A DNA stretch of 64,000 nt from Tritrichomonas musculus (lineage: Eukaryota; Parabasalia; Tritrichomonadida; Tritrichomonadidae), in assembly GCA_039105265.1 (NCBI GenBank), contig JAPFFF010000012.1:1240001-1304000 (forward strand). The letters run 5' to 3'. Position numbers and translations under genes: made by a program. The first letter of the stretch is position 1; every line of letters starts with the position of its first letter. The notes under the pieces are model-generated. The model was given only the letters and a program-made list of their open reading frames with translations. It made no database searches and was not told the origin of the DNA. Of this stretch, positions 18,901-27,948 are shown piece after piece.

Positions 18901-21900
18901 AAAGATCTTGTTAAATACTTGATAAAAGAGAATCCTCCTTTTGATCATGCTTTATTATTAGCTGTTTGTTCGCATGATTTAGAACTTGTTGAAATAATAC
19001 TCGAGCATGATAGCCAACCTTCTTATATTAACAAATTGTGTGATTATGGAACAGCTTTATCAGTTGCTGTTGAAAATGGTGACTTACAAATTGTTAAAAA
19101 ACTTCTTTCACTTCCTGGAATTAATCCAAGCTTGTATTATCATCAAAATGCAACTCCTTTAACAACAGCAATTTGCAGATGTGATCTTGAAATAACAAAT
19201 GCTATTCTAGACTTTTATGGAGATGACATTCAAGATCAAAGATGGCAAATTAATGAAGCTTTAACGAAAATTTTTGATGATTCTCCAAGAAGTGGATTTA
19301 GTTTTGGTAAAAGAAAAGAGAATGAAAATGAAAAAGAAGAAAAGAAGAAGAAAATAGTCACAATCTTACTTCGTATTTTAGAGATTAAATCTATTAATCC
19401 TAACTTACATTTTAATAATAAAACATTGCTTACTTATGCCTGTCAAAATAACAGCATTGAGCTAGTTCAAAGTCTTCTTAAATATGATAACATTGACTTG
19501 AATTTATATGAACCTGTTTGTGGTGATAGCCCATTAATTGTTGCAGTTAAAAACAACAATTATGATATAGCTAAGTTGCTCATTGAACATCCAAAGACAA
19601 ATATAAATCAAAGAAATTATTCAGAAAACACTGCTTTGACTATTGCTACGATTAATTCCTATGATAAAATTATTGATCTTCTAGTTAAAAGTGATAAATT
19701 TGATCCTAAAGAAAGTTGCCTTGATTATGCCTTCTTTATATCTTCTGGTGAAATATCGAAACAACTACTTCCATTGAAATCACTTGATGTTAATTTCATG
19801 TTTGTTCCTTTTATTTTGAATATCAATAAAAAACCTTCAGAATTTGGTGGTTCTAAGTTTTCTTTTGGTAACAAAACAACACCAAGCAAATTTGGTTTTA
19901 ATAAGCCAAATGAGCCTAATCCCAATAATAATAATAATAATAATGGAAATCCTGATGAAAATGATAAACCTAAATTTAAATTTTCATTCGGAACTGGAAA
20001 TGCCTCTAAATTTTCGCCACAAAATAGATCAAGGAAATCAAAAATGAATGAAACAACTTTGTTAAATGCTGTTAATCTTGATGATATAGCTAAGATTGAT
20101 TTAATTGTTCAACATCCTTCCTTTGATATTGTTAAATCACAGCTAAAAACAGCAATTTCAATCTCACTTTCAAAGAACAAATTATTGATCTTTAGAAAGT
20201 TAATTAAATTTGTTGGTGATGATGTTAACATTGTTGATTACAACGGTAAAAGTCTTCTTCATTACAGTGCATTGAATTTGAGTAATGAAATTGTTCATGA
20301 AATTCTATCAAATCCTAATTTTGACTCAAAAAAAAGTGACATTTTGGAAGCATTCATTCAATCATATACAGCAATCCATGAACGTCCTCCATCTAGAAGA
20401 CCAGTTGAAAATCCTAACGACAATGAAAATAATAATAATAACAACAACAACAATGATGATGACGCTAGAAACAATGAGAAAAATAATGAGAAGAATAGTG
20501 ATGGTGATGGTGAAAATAAAGAAGAAAACAGTAAAGAATTTGAGGATGAAAATGGCGATGATGATGAAAATGATTTGAGTAGTAAATCGCCTATTCCAAT
20601 AATGAAAGAATTGTATAATTATGATAAAGAACATGATCATTTAATTGACTTTACAAAATTGCTTCCAAATGGTTTGTCATTCTTTACTGTAATTAATCAT
20701 GAATCTCAATTTGATGAAGAAATAGCCAACTTCCTTTTGGAGAACGGAGTTGATCCAAACGAGCCAGATAAGAATGGCATTTATCCACTTCAAAGAGCAA
20801 TTTCTATTTTTAATTCGGGAGTTGCTAGTGCATTGATTGACTCTGGAAAAGTTGATTTAACAAAGCAAATCCAATTAACTGAAAATTATAGCTTTGGCTT
20901 TGGCCCTGCAGAACGACAAAGGTTTCTTGGAGATAAATATACAACATATCTTCACATTGCAGCATCAATTGAAGATCCATTGATGTTGACACTATTTTTA
21001 GATAGGAAGTTGATTGATGTGAACATTGCTAACGATTTGGGCGAGACGCCTTTGATGACAGCTTGCAGATATCGGCGAAAACAGAACATTCAAATACTGT
21101 TTAATAATGATGATTTGAACTTCCTTTATCTTAATAACGAAGGAAATGATGCACTCCAGATAGTAGGCAAGCCATCAACAACAAAAGATAAAAATGAATA
21201 CTTGCAATTGTTGCTGGAAGCAACCGATGACGATGGTCATAAATTCACGTTTAGAAGACCTGGAAGTAATGATGATGATGAAAATAATCAAGGCAAATCT
21301 GAAAACAATAAAACTGTAACAACAACAACAACAACATCTAAGTTTGGCACAGCAAATAAAACTAGTGCTTTTGGTAATAAAGCAGCTTCATCAGGATTCA
21401 GTTTCGGTAAGCCTAAAAACGAATCGGAATCAGCGACAACAACAACAACAACAACATCTAAGTTTGGCACAGCTAATAAGACTAGTGCTTTTGGTAATAA
21501 AGCAGCTTCATCAGGATTCAGTTTCGGTAAGCCTAAAAACGAATCGGAATCAACTTCTCAAGAAGCTTCCGATTCAGCAAATAAAGCTAACGAGTCTGGT
21601 GCTAAGCCAACAGGTTTCACTTTCAACAAGCCAAACAGTGGCCTCACTTCAGCAGCGCCTAAATTTGGCGCCTTTGGTGGCAATGCAAAAGGCGGATTCT
21701 CTTTCGGCAAGCCAAAAGGTGACTCTCCATCAACTGCATCAGAAGCCCCAGAAGCAGCTAATAAACCAGCAGCATTCGCTTTCAATAAAGCAAATAATGA
21801 GTCAGACTCGGCAGCGCGCAAATTTGGCTCATTTGGAAAGACGACGGGATTCGCTTTCAATAAATCCAATAATGAAAGCAGCCAAGCTGTTTCTGCGCTA

Positions 21901-22407
21901 AAGGCACGTTCAACTGGATCCGCTGAAGCTCAATCCAAGCCGCAAAAGCTCGAGTTCCATCACGAGTCATTCTCTGAGAGCCCTGATCCGAGCTTCAATG
22001 CGAAGAGGAAATTAGGGTCGCCGGCCAGAGGCAGAGCCCGCCAAGGAATCGAAAGCGAAATAGAAGATGCTGTTGGCGAAGTTATTGATGGCGAAGATCC
22101 CCGAAAAGTTCGCCAATTGTCGAAGTCGATTTCGAGGCTTGCATCACGAAAGGTGAAGAAGCTTGCCGACATGCTGGACGAGGAAGACAGCAGATACGGA
22201 AACCAGGGAGGACAGTTCATGCACAATCCGCAATATGCATATGATCAAAACGCAATGGTAATCCAGCTGCAGAATCAGTGGCTGCAGATGATCCAGATGA
22301 ATAATGCAAATCAGGCTCGTCTCACAATGCAAATGATGCAGCAGAACAAGGTTTTACAGCAGCAGCAAAAGAGAAAGAAGAAGAAAAGCCAAAAAGAAAA
22401 TATATAA
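15991..22407 (+). CDS. BTB-like/ankyrin protein with FG (FSFG) repeats; candidate FG-nucleoporin-like protein
   Basis: 2138 residues. Residues 3-35 carry FG motifs (MNFGNFGN, FRFGTSS). Two BTB-like folds follow (about 65-140, FTITTNTGSANFNTYLL; about 190-275, FTIATNKKEYMCNIFGV), then a helical region, DUF3447 (about 560-640) and degenerate ankyrin repeats to about 1720 (clear ones: LLTYACQNNSIELVQSLL; SPLIVAVKNNNYDIAKLLIEHP; GETPLMTACRYRRKQN). FG-rich loops interrupt the ankyrins at about 400-510, 645, 1100 and 1285-1335 and form a cluster at 1780-1960. I count about 27 FG dipeptides, seven of them FSFG. Asn/Asp/Glu-rich inserts occur near 1310 and 1475-1530. The tail is basic (KRKKKKSQKENI). 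FSFG repeats are the hallmark of nucleoporins that bind transport receptors, so a pore or transport role is inferred, not shown. G+C rises towards the 3' end. The stop lies in TATAAATT. Confidence 0.85.
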   Translation: MNFGNFGNRASSHIFFSRAKAKSEKKGITNQPSQFRFGTSSANKLKSQSLFLLSSKYNFNVLEYIPKLFTITTNTGSANFNTYLLKDTSSVIAQLLNDNPQSMEYHLDISDTDNVLKKFEQMYQGEFITFEEDELLISHKITRSLNLINCPNFMKPESLKSPEPGSFSINSRQNSIFGVEMDFNRLNSYLQNEAPRSFTIATNKKEYMCNIFGVYSSNVIRQLLTEDPSIDKFNFDYDDEFDQFQSICDFFNFESVVLTKNNMDSIKEIADELQITIILDDVEKFINTSEEVSKSIDDQQEIVKTNEDIFCLLYSIKDKTVEAVKKGIIESKWCQTEDNVKELAAFIIQVARTDFIYHQYLIDLILQLDQEADDQNQLKILKPYIAKQHMMMSFDPPRPISTFGSKIGISTGSTFSSKLSSLNSYSMADYGFIYSMYKRGIIAQETLYAQLKDVRLKNSFLKAWFFPELNQFQENKPTSSFSLSKGGPATGGTFGSPATGGAFGSSATVQVDLFIRSFPPERIDIYKKLRDSGEPDDELTKALRRDDVDTVQKIITSSGETDFSKAFVPFNIFENYVPNGKTRYINYAAAYGSLNCFKYFLSNHDKIDKSTFSFAVYGGNHEIIRIVDQNEQNGDLDNDKDKKPKTGFSFGKSPQLTSITDKIIPAIMKHQNDVFDWIIDSKLTEKQTNDNLSSLINCSVANGNAHSLIEIIDRGFNLSNNKSEALSALQLAAQNGFYMLTQLIVNLIGEKMPEVFSFNTTMLNFDNVSILNLFIDKLGQRELDSALRLAVCNDFESITKVFFENLVKEKYKLTEITSFSLLRDALDRNKNKFVTFYYLVDRIKEVDPKILNNIPRLNSLLATACETKNTKAAELITDLIIDNKDSLSGFMDDSFDFTQNFINAASSESTEICKYFIEKKTPINYEKLSAQVSELGSLNEELFSIIISNVSPEAKERIVGCFDQAIEKKNKDLVKYLIKENPPFDHALLLAVCSHDLELVEIILEHDSQPSYINKLCDYGTALSVAVENGDLQIVKKLLSLPGINPSLYYHQNATPLTTAICRCDLEITNAILDFYGDDIQDQRWQINEALTKIFDDSPRSGFSFGKRKENENEKEEKKKKIVTILLRILEIKSINPNLHFNNKTLLTYACQNNSIELVQSLLKYDNIDLNLYEPVCGDSPLIVAVKNNNYDIAKLLIEHPKTNINQRNYSENTALTIATINSYDKIIDLLVKSDKFDPKESCLDYAFFISSGEISKQLLPLKSLDVNFMFVPFILNINKKPSEFGGSKFSFGNKTTPSKFGFNKPNEPNPNNNNNNNGNPDENDKPKFKFSFGTGNASKFSPQNRSRKSKMNETTLLNAVNLDDIAKIDLIVQHPSFDIVKSQLKTAISISLSKNKLLIFRKLIKFVGDDVNIVDYNGKSLLHYSALNLSNEIVHEILSNPNFDSKKSDILEAFIQSYTAIHERPPSRRPVENPNDNENNNNNNNNNDDDARNNEKNNEKNSDGDGENKEENSKEFEDENGDDDENDLSSKSPIPIMKELYNYDKEHDHLIDFTKLLPNGLSFFTVINHESQFDEEIANFLLENGVDPNEPDKNGIYPLQRAISIFNSGVASALIDSGKVDLTKQIQLTENYSFGFGPAERQRFLGDKYTTYLHIAASIEDPLMLTLFLDRKLIDVNIANDLGETPLMTACRYRRKQNIQILFNNDDLNFLYLNNEGNDALQIVGKPSTTKDKNEYLQLLLEATDDDGHKFTFRRPGSNDDDENNQGKSENNKTVTTTTTTSKFGTANKTSAFGNKAASSGFSFGKPKNESESATTTTTTTSKFGTANKTSAFGNKAASSGFSFGKPKNESESTSQEASDSANKANESGAKPTGFTFNKPNSGLTSAAPKFGAFGGNAKGGFSFGKPKGDSPSTASEAPEAANKPAAFAFNKANNESDSAARKFGSFGKTTGFAFNKSNNESSQAVSALKARSTGSAEAQSKPQKLEFHHESFSESPDPSFNAKRKLGSPARGRARQGIESEIEDAVGEVIDGEDPRKVRQLSKSISRLASRKVKKLADMLDEEDSRYGNQGGQFMHNPQYAYDQNAMVIQLQNQWLQMIQMNNANQARLTMQMMQQNKVLQQQQKRKKKKSQKENI
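21315..21554 (+). repeat. 120-bp tandem duplication encoding an FG module
   Basis: A 120-bp unit (40 codons: Thr tract, SKFGTANKTSAFGNKAAS, then GFSFGKPKNESES) occurs twice in frame, with bases 21361-21430 and 21481-21550 identical. The array is adding FG motifs by recent duplication, as expected for a fast-evolving disordered FG region. Confidence 0.9.
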
Positions 22408-22435
22408 ATTATTAATAATATATAAACAACTGGTT

Positions 22436-22473
<38 letters not shown>

Positions 22474-23076
22474 GCTATTTTACTCACATTCTTCAAGAAA
22501 AAAAAGTATAATAACTCGAATACCTCGTCAGATGGTATATTTCCTAAATATTTTAAAACCTAACCATCTGTAGTAATTAATAAATATTGTTTATATTAGA
22601 TAATAATTCTTAGTTTTTTAACACATTTTTGATTACCTTGGACAACTTTCTGTGTTATCTTGGTTTATTTACAAATTCAATTGATCATTAATATAAATTG
22701 AATGCACAAAATTTTTTTGCACAAGGAAGATTATATTTCATTGGAAACTGTTTTGTTTTAAACTGTTTTGATTGTAAAATATTTGGCGATTTTCATTATA
22801 TCAATTGATAAATGGAAGAAAGTTGAAATAAGAAATAACAATTGATATTAGTTTTCTTTGCACAAGAAAGAAAAACTTTATAAAGTTCATTTCAGTTTTC
22901 TTTTGACAAATAAGAAAAATATAAACAATATATGATGGAATCTAAGTAGGAAAAATTTGAAAAATTTCAAGTTCTTTTCAATTGAAAATTTTTCATGACC
23001 GTTAAAATTAGACACCTAAAAATTTAAAAAAATTAGCCAAGCGAAATGAGTCTTATTTCATTTTTAATTAATCCAA
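22408..23076. other. Intergenic spacer with 32-T tract
   Basis: A run of 32 T (22439-22470) lies just after the FG-ankyrin stop. The rest is AT-rich with no convincing ORF or RNA gene. Confidence 0.65.
23058..23065 (+). promoter_or_regulatory. Candidate initiator (Inr), TCATTTTT
   Basis: TCATTTTT starts 19 bp before the ATG at 23077 and is the same string seen before the CH-domain gene. It supports 23077 as a real start, but the match is short. Confidence 0.3.
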
Positions 23077-23487
23077 ATGAGGATTGGTAGACCAAAAAAC
23101 CACATATTTAAGATGAAATATATCGTTTGGATATACAATGATAATGAAATTGGTTGCTTTGATATGAACAATAAACATCAAGCATCCGCTAAAGATGAAA
23201 TAATAATAAGAAATCAACAAAATATTTCAAATAATCCAGAAAACGATACCAACATTATCAGTAATCCATCAGTTAATAATCAAAATGATGAAATGGCTAT
23301 TTGTGGCGATGAAGTAATTGATTCATTATATTCTAATGCAACATCAAGCTCTATTGATCTTGAATATCCAGATGAAACAACATTAGAAAACAATTTAGAA
23401 GATTTTGGTTTTCAATGGTATAATGATCCAGAATTCGGAAAATGCAATGATGATTTCATCAATGATGATCTTTTAGGAAAATTTTAA
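23077..23487 (+). CDS. Small acidic protein of unknown function
   Basis: 136 residues; a stop lies four codons upstream of the ATG, and a second ATG is at 23113. The N-terminal 30 residues are basic/hydrophobic (MKYIVWIYNDNEIGCF), the middle is Asn-rich, and residues 85-130 are strongly acidic with aromatic residues (LEDFGFQWYNDPEFGKCNDDF). An acidic-aromatic tail of this kind can act as a protein-binding or transcription-activation segment, but that is speculation. I recognise no family. It sits between the FG-ankyrin and RNR genes in the same direction, with an initiator-like element upstream. Confidence 0.5.
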   Translation: MRIGRPKNHIFKMKYIVWIYNDNEIGCFDMNNKHQASAKDEIIIRNQQNISNNPENDTNIISNPSVNNQNDEMAICGDEVIDSLYSNATSSSIDLEYPDETTLENNLEDFGFQWYNDPEFGKCNDDFINDDLLGKF

Positions 23488-23745
23488 TCATTATCTGTTG
23501 AAAATTCAAAATTGGTAATAAGATCTTATTACTAATACTTCTTTACTGATACTATATTTTTATTTGTGAATAAAAGCATCTTTTTTTAATTTAATATATT
23601 TATAGAAATGTTCATCAAACAAGATATAAAAAAAAAAGTCAGATGTGATAAATCTAACCATTTTTTTGTGAAATAGGTTCACTTTTCTGTAAAAGTGAAA
23701 TTCTTTTTTTGAGGGATTCGACCAATATTGATAAATACATAAAAT

Positions 23746-26115
23746 ATGAGTTTTCGGCAAGAAGTCAAATATGTTATTAAAAGAAGTGGTTCTAAAGAAG
23801 CGTTTAGCATTCAAAAAGTGCAATCTTATCTAAATAAAATAATCAAAGATTCAAAATTAAATATCAAAACTGATCAAATACTACAACAATTAATACTTTC
23901 TATTGACTCCGAAATTGAAAAATCGTCCAAAATTCTCGAAATATTAATAAGTATTACATCAAATATGATATCATATAATACAGATTGCCAATTTTTAGCT
24001 GCACGATTGTTTATTAATAGCATGCGTCAAGAAGTATGGAAGTCTTACACTCCAAAAAATTCACTTTATGACCGAGTCAAGCAAAGATCTACAGAATACG
24101 ATGTATATGATCCTATTATTTTAGAAAAATATACCGAAAAAGAATTCAACATGATAGAATCAGAGATAGTTGATTATTCCCGCGATTATTTACTCACTTA
24201 TTCAGGCATGAGACAGTTCTACGATAAATACCTATTCAAAAACCGCCTTACAAACCAGTTATACGAACTTCCGCAAGAAGCCAATATTCTAATTCCGATG
24301 TATGTTTTTATGAACCAAGAACCGACGAAAAGGATGGAGTACATTAAGATTTTTTACCATTATTTATCGACTTTAGTAATATCGTTACCGACGCCGATTT
24401 ATTCAGGCGTTCGAACTCATTTAAAGCAATTTAGTTCATGTTGTGTAATTGACTGTGACGATACAATTGATTCGATTCTTGCCACAAATTATATTATCGG
24501 CAAAACGGTTACAAAACGATACGGATTAGGCATCAATATTGGCAAGATTCGAGGCATTGGTGCCGGTGTTAAAAAAGACACGATAGTTCATAATGGCATT
24601 GTTCCCTTTTTGAAGATGTTTGAGTCATCAATGAAAGGCTTCATGCAAAATGGAATCCGCGGAGGCTGTGGCACGATAAGTTTTCCTTTCTGGCACTGGG
24701 AAGTAGCAGCGTTGATTGAGCTCAAAAATAACAAAGGCGTTCAAGAGAATCGTGTCAGAGGGCTCGACTATTCGATTGGTTTGAATAGATTCTTTTTAGA
24801 AAGGGCGAAAACTAACAGCTACATTACTTTGTTTTCGTCTGAAGAAGTTCCTGAACTTGTGAGTGATTACACGTATTCATATGAGCAATTTAAGCAGATT
24901 TACACCAAATATGAAAACACGGAAAACATTCGAAAGCAGAAAATTAATGCTTTATCATTATTGATGAAAATTGCTACTGAACGTTATGAGACAGGACGAA
25001 TTTACATTTATTTCATGGATAATATGAACTATTATTCTGTTTTTAAAGAATCTATTTTTAGTTCGAATTTGTGTCAAGAAATTTGTCTTCCTACGAAGCC
25101 CGTTTACTTGTCAATTGCCAATGATGATAACCATTCAAAATTAAAGAATGATTATCATAAAGATGAATACGGATTGATATCTGTTTGTATTTTGTCTTGT
25201 ATTAACATTGGTCGTGTCTGTTCTATTTCGGATGAATTGTCTGTTATTTGTGAGATAATTGTTCGTTTTCTCGATGAATTAATCGATTATCAGCATTACT
25301 GTTTTGATCAAATCAAGTTAAGTGCTGTTGATTATCGACCTCTTGGCATTGGCATATCTGATCTGTTTCATCTTCTAGCAAAGAACAAATTGAAATATAA
25401 CTCGCCTGAAACATTCAAGTTTGTTCATGAATTAGTCGAGCAATTTCAATTTTATTTGCTGACAGCAAGTTGTAAATTAGCTGAAGAAAAAGGAAGATGT
25501 AAACGATTCAATTGTAGTAAATATTCTGATTGTATCTTGCCTATTGATAATTATAAAGATACTCTCGATAGTTACGCTAACTTTAACTACATTTGTGATT
25601 GGGAATCTTTACGTGAAAGGATTAGAAAATTCGGTTTGAGAAACTGTTGTTTGTCTTCAATCCCTCCAACAGCTTCTAGTTGTAGCATCTCCAATTCAAC
25701 GCCTGGAATTGACCCTCCAAGGACGAAAACGACATTTAAAATGTCAAAATACGGAACTTTCGCTCAAGTCATTCCCGATCTTAACGAATGTGAACGTTTT
25801 TACACATTCCAAAAAGATATACTGAACAAAGACTACTTCAAGCTGATCGGAATTATTCAGAAGTTCATCGATCAGGGAATCAGTACGAATTCATTCTACA
25901 TGAGCAATGACGACGTGTCAATTGGAGACGTTGTGAAGGAGATTTATGATGCTTACAATTACGGATTGAAGAGTTTGTATTACTTGAATAATAATAAGGG
26001 CGTCGATGATGACGTAAGCCAGATTAATTCAGCTGAGGGAATTAATGTTGATTTTAATGAAATTAATGATGGTCATCATGATGATATTTGCTCAAGTGGC
26101 GCTTGTAGTATTTAG
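23746..26115 (+). CDS. nrdA: Ribonucleoside-diphosphate reductase, large (alpha) subunit, class I
   Basis: 789 residues, close to E. coli NrdA (761). It reduces ribonucleoside diphosphates to deoxyribonucleotides and needs a radical-bearing small subunit, not in this window. Residues 8-100 are the ATP-cone allosteric domain (YVIKRSGSKEAFSIQKVQSY). C232 (QFSSCCVIDC) and C481 (GLISVCILSC) are the redox pair, C443 in SNLCQEI is the thiyl-radical cysteine with N441 and E445, Y745-Y746 (LYYLNN) is the radical-transfer dyad, and CSSGACSI ends the protein with the shuttle cysteines C782 and C787. All residues needed for catalysis are therefore present. Many segments match the bacterial NrdA type (LPTPIYSGVRT; WHWEVAALIELKNNKGVQ), suggesting a possible transfer from bacteria, but the codon use is like its neighbours. 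No intron is seen. Confidence 0.96.
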   Translation: MSFRQEVKYVIKRSGSKEAFSIQKVQSYLNKIIKDSKLNIKTDQILQQLILSIDSEIEKSSKILEILISITSNMISYNTDCQFLAARLFINSMRQEVWKSYTPKNSLYDRVKQRSTEYDVYDPIILEKYTEKEFNMIESEIVDYSRDYLLTYSGMRQFYDKYLFKNRLTNQLYELPQEANILIPMYVFMNQEPTKRMEYIKIFYHYLSTLVISLPTPIYSGVRTHLKQFSSCCVIDCDDTIDSILATNYIIGKTVTKRYGLGINIGKIRGIGAGVKKDTIVHNGIVPFLKMFESSMKGFMQNGIRGGCGTISFPFWHWEVAALIELKNNKGVQENRVRGLDYSIGLNRFFLERAKTNSYITLFSSEEVPELVSDYTYSYEQFKQIYTKYENTENIRKQKINALSLLMKIATERYETGRIYIYFMDNMNYYSVFKESIFSSNLCQEICLPTKPVYLSIANDDNHSKLKNDYHKDEYGLISVCILSCINIGRVCSISDELSVICEIIVRFLDELIDYQHYCFDQIKLSAVDYRPLGIGISDLFHLLAKNKLKYNSPETFKFVHELVEQFQFYLLTASCKLAEEKGRCKRFNCSKYSDCILPIDNYKDTLDSYANFNYICDWESLRERIRKFGLRNCCLSSIPPTASSCSISNSTPGIDPPRTKTTFKMSKYGTFAQVIPDLNECERFYTFQKDILNKDYFKLIGIIQKFIDQGISTNSFYMSNDDVSIGDVVKEIYDAYNYGLKSLYYLNNNKGVDDDVSQINSAEGINVDFNEINDGHHDDICSSGACSI

Positions 26116-26919
26116 ATTGTTGGATTTTGTTTTTCTTTTGTTTATTTTGTATGTTTTTTTGTTTATGCATAAGAATAATTAATTGATATTGATTAAATTA
26201 AAATTTATCGATAATTTTTATTTTTTTCTCCTTCTTTTTTAAATTGATTACATAAGTATGTTAATATATTAGTAATATTCTTTGATATAATTTCAAACGA
26301 GTAATTTTCTAATAAATGATATTATAATTTTATATGATTATCGAATATTTTATGAAAACTTTTTTTGTTTTTCCTTGTTTAAATTATTGTGGAATAGATT
26401 GAATTCACTTACTTTCTCTTGTATAAAAAATATGATATTATTTAAATTTCCCATATTGTTATTACTGATCTAAAATTTATTTTTGAATTTATTAAACTAT
26501 TTACATGTTATTTTTATGGTTCTGTTTTTATAGTCAAATATGAAAATAAAAAAATATAATTTTTTTGATATAATATTGCGAGAAAAACAAATGAATTTGA
26601 TCTTTTTAGGTTTATTTTGCTATAATTGCTTTGGATTTTGCAATATCGTTATAACGATTATCAAAAATATAGTATAAAACATTTTGCTCGAAAAATAGAA
26701 AATGTGATTATAAAATCGTTATATTATTTTGAAATTATTTCCTCAAATTGGTAAACGAATAAATATTCTGATTACCCATTACCAACAAATGAGTAATATC
26801 AACCTTTTCAAAAAGTTATTTGTAAAAAAAAAATTAAACTTTTTGATACCAAAACATAAGGTTTTAAAATAAAATCAATTTGAACTTTTTCAGTATAAAA
26901 TTTCAAAAAGTTTTAGATA
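26116..26919. other. AT-rich spacer between RNR and Rab genes
   Basis: 800 bp with no credible ORF. Near its end aataaaatcaatttgaact occurs at 26868-26886 and again at 26928-26946, the second copy inside the 5' end of the Rab frame. Several (T)TCAAAAAGTT-type strings are present. Confidence 0.6.
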
Positions 26920-26946
26920 ATGTCAATAATAAAATCAATTTGAACT
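26868..26946. repeat. 19-bp direct repeat at the 5' edge of the Rab gene
   Basis: aataaaatcaatttgaact occurs at 26868-26886 and 26928-26946 (60-bp spacing). The second copy carries the TGA that interrupts the Rab reading frame. Confidence 0.85.
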
Positions 26947-27519
26947 CTTGATGTTATTAAAGTAATTGTGATTGGTGACTCTACTGTTGGGAAAACAGCT
27001 TTGCTTCTTAAATATGTCGAAGGTGTCTACACAAGTACTACAATGACAATTGGAATTGATTTCAAAAATAAGAATATTAATATTGATGGTAACGATATTA
27101 AAATGCAGTTATGGGATACAGCAGGACAAGAACGGTTTAAAACAATTTCAGTTTCATATTTCCGCCGAGCGCATGGAATTGCCCTTCTTTACGATGTAAG
27201 TAACACTCAATCATTCGAGCATATTCCAAATTGGCTTGATTCTGTTGCTCAAAATACAATGAGAAAAGTTCCTCTTATTCTTATTGGAAATAAATGTGAT
27301 TTAGCGCTCAAAGTTAAAGTTGAAGAAGGAAAGCAAATGGCTGAAGACAATGGTGTTCCATTTTTCTTAACATCAGCAAAAACAGGTGAAGGTGTTGAAG
27401 AAGCTTTTACAGCTCTTGCCCGAATGGTTCTAAAAGATCAAGGGCAAGATGATCCTCAAGATCAAGATTCTTTTGACATAAAAGAAAACACCACTGGCGA
27501 AAAGAAAAAGTGTTGTTAA
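26920..27519 (+). CDS. Rab-family small GTPase, 5' end interrupted by an in-frame stop
   Basis: From about 26944 the frame encodes a full Rab: G1 GDSTVGKT, switch I TTMTIGIDF, G3 WDTAGQERF, G4 GNKCDL, G5 TSAK, and a C-terminal KKKCC for double geranylgeranylation. Rabs recruit effectors to specific membranes in vesicle traffic. The 5' end is odd. The in-frame ATG at 26920 gives MSIIKSI, then TGA at 26941, then TLDVIKVIVIGDS. The next ATG (27043) lies after the P-loop and would yield a dead protein; GTG at 26968 would lose the first beta strand. The stop falls in the second copy of a 19-bp direct repeat, so a small duplication may have damaged the start. No trichomonad intron consensus is visible. 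It may be a young pseudogene, use a non-AUG start, or carry a sequence error. Confidence 0.85.
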
Positions 27520-27661
27520 GAGAAAAAAAAAAAATATTTATTTTCCTTTTTTGTTTTACTCTTTATTAATAAAATAAAGTTTTATTTATTCCTCAATTTA
27601 TTTTTAATCGTCAAGGTTAATATTTTCCCTAAAAACCGTTCAAAATAACAATTGAAAATCC

Positions 27662-27698
<37 letters not shown>

Positions 27699-27948
27699 AC
27701 TTATCGGAATAATACAAATGTAAAAAGAAAAGAATAGTAATAATAATTCTCTATGACGATTTTTTTTATTCAATTATTAAGAAAAAGAAACAAGGATAAA
27801 AATCCGATAATTACAATTAATTATAATTCTTCCTCTTCAAGTGTAACCAAACACAAATAAACAAAACAAATAAATAAAAAAGAACACATAAACAATAATA
27901 AATAAAATCAAACAAAATTAAAACAACAACAAATAAAATAATATAAAA
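27520..27948. other. Convergent spacer with 35-T tract
   Basis: Lies between the 3' ends of the Rab gene (+) and the helical protein gene (-). It contains a run of 35 T (27663-27697) and A-rich sequence. No gene is seen. Confidence 0.7.

Noticed and set aside
23746-26115. RNR gene as bacterial contamination
   Set aside because: It is flanked on both sides by trichomonad-type genes and shares their AT-rich codon use, so it belongs to this chromosome.
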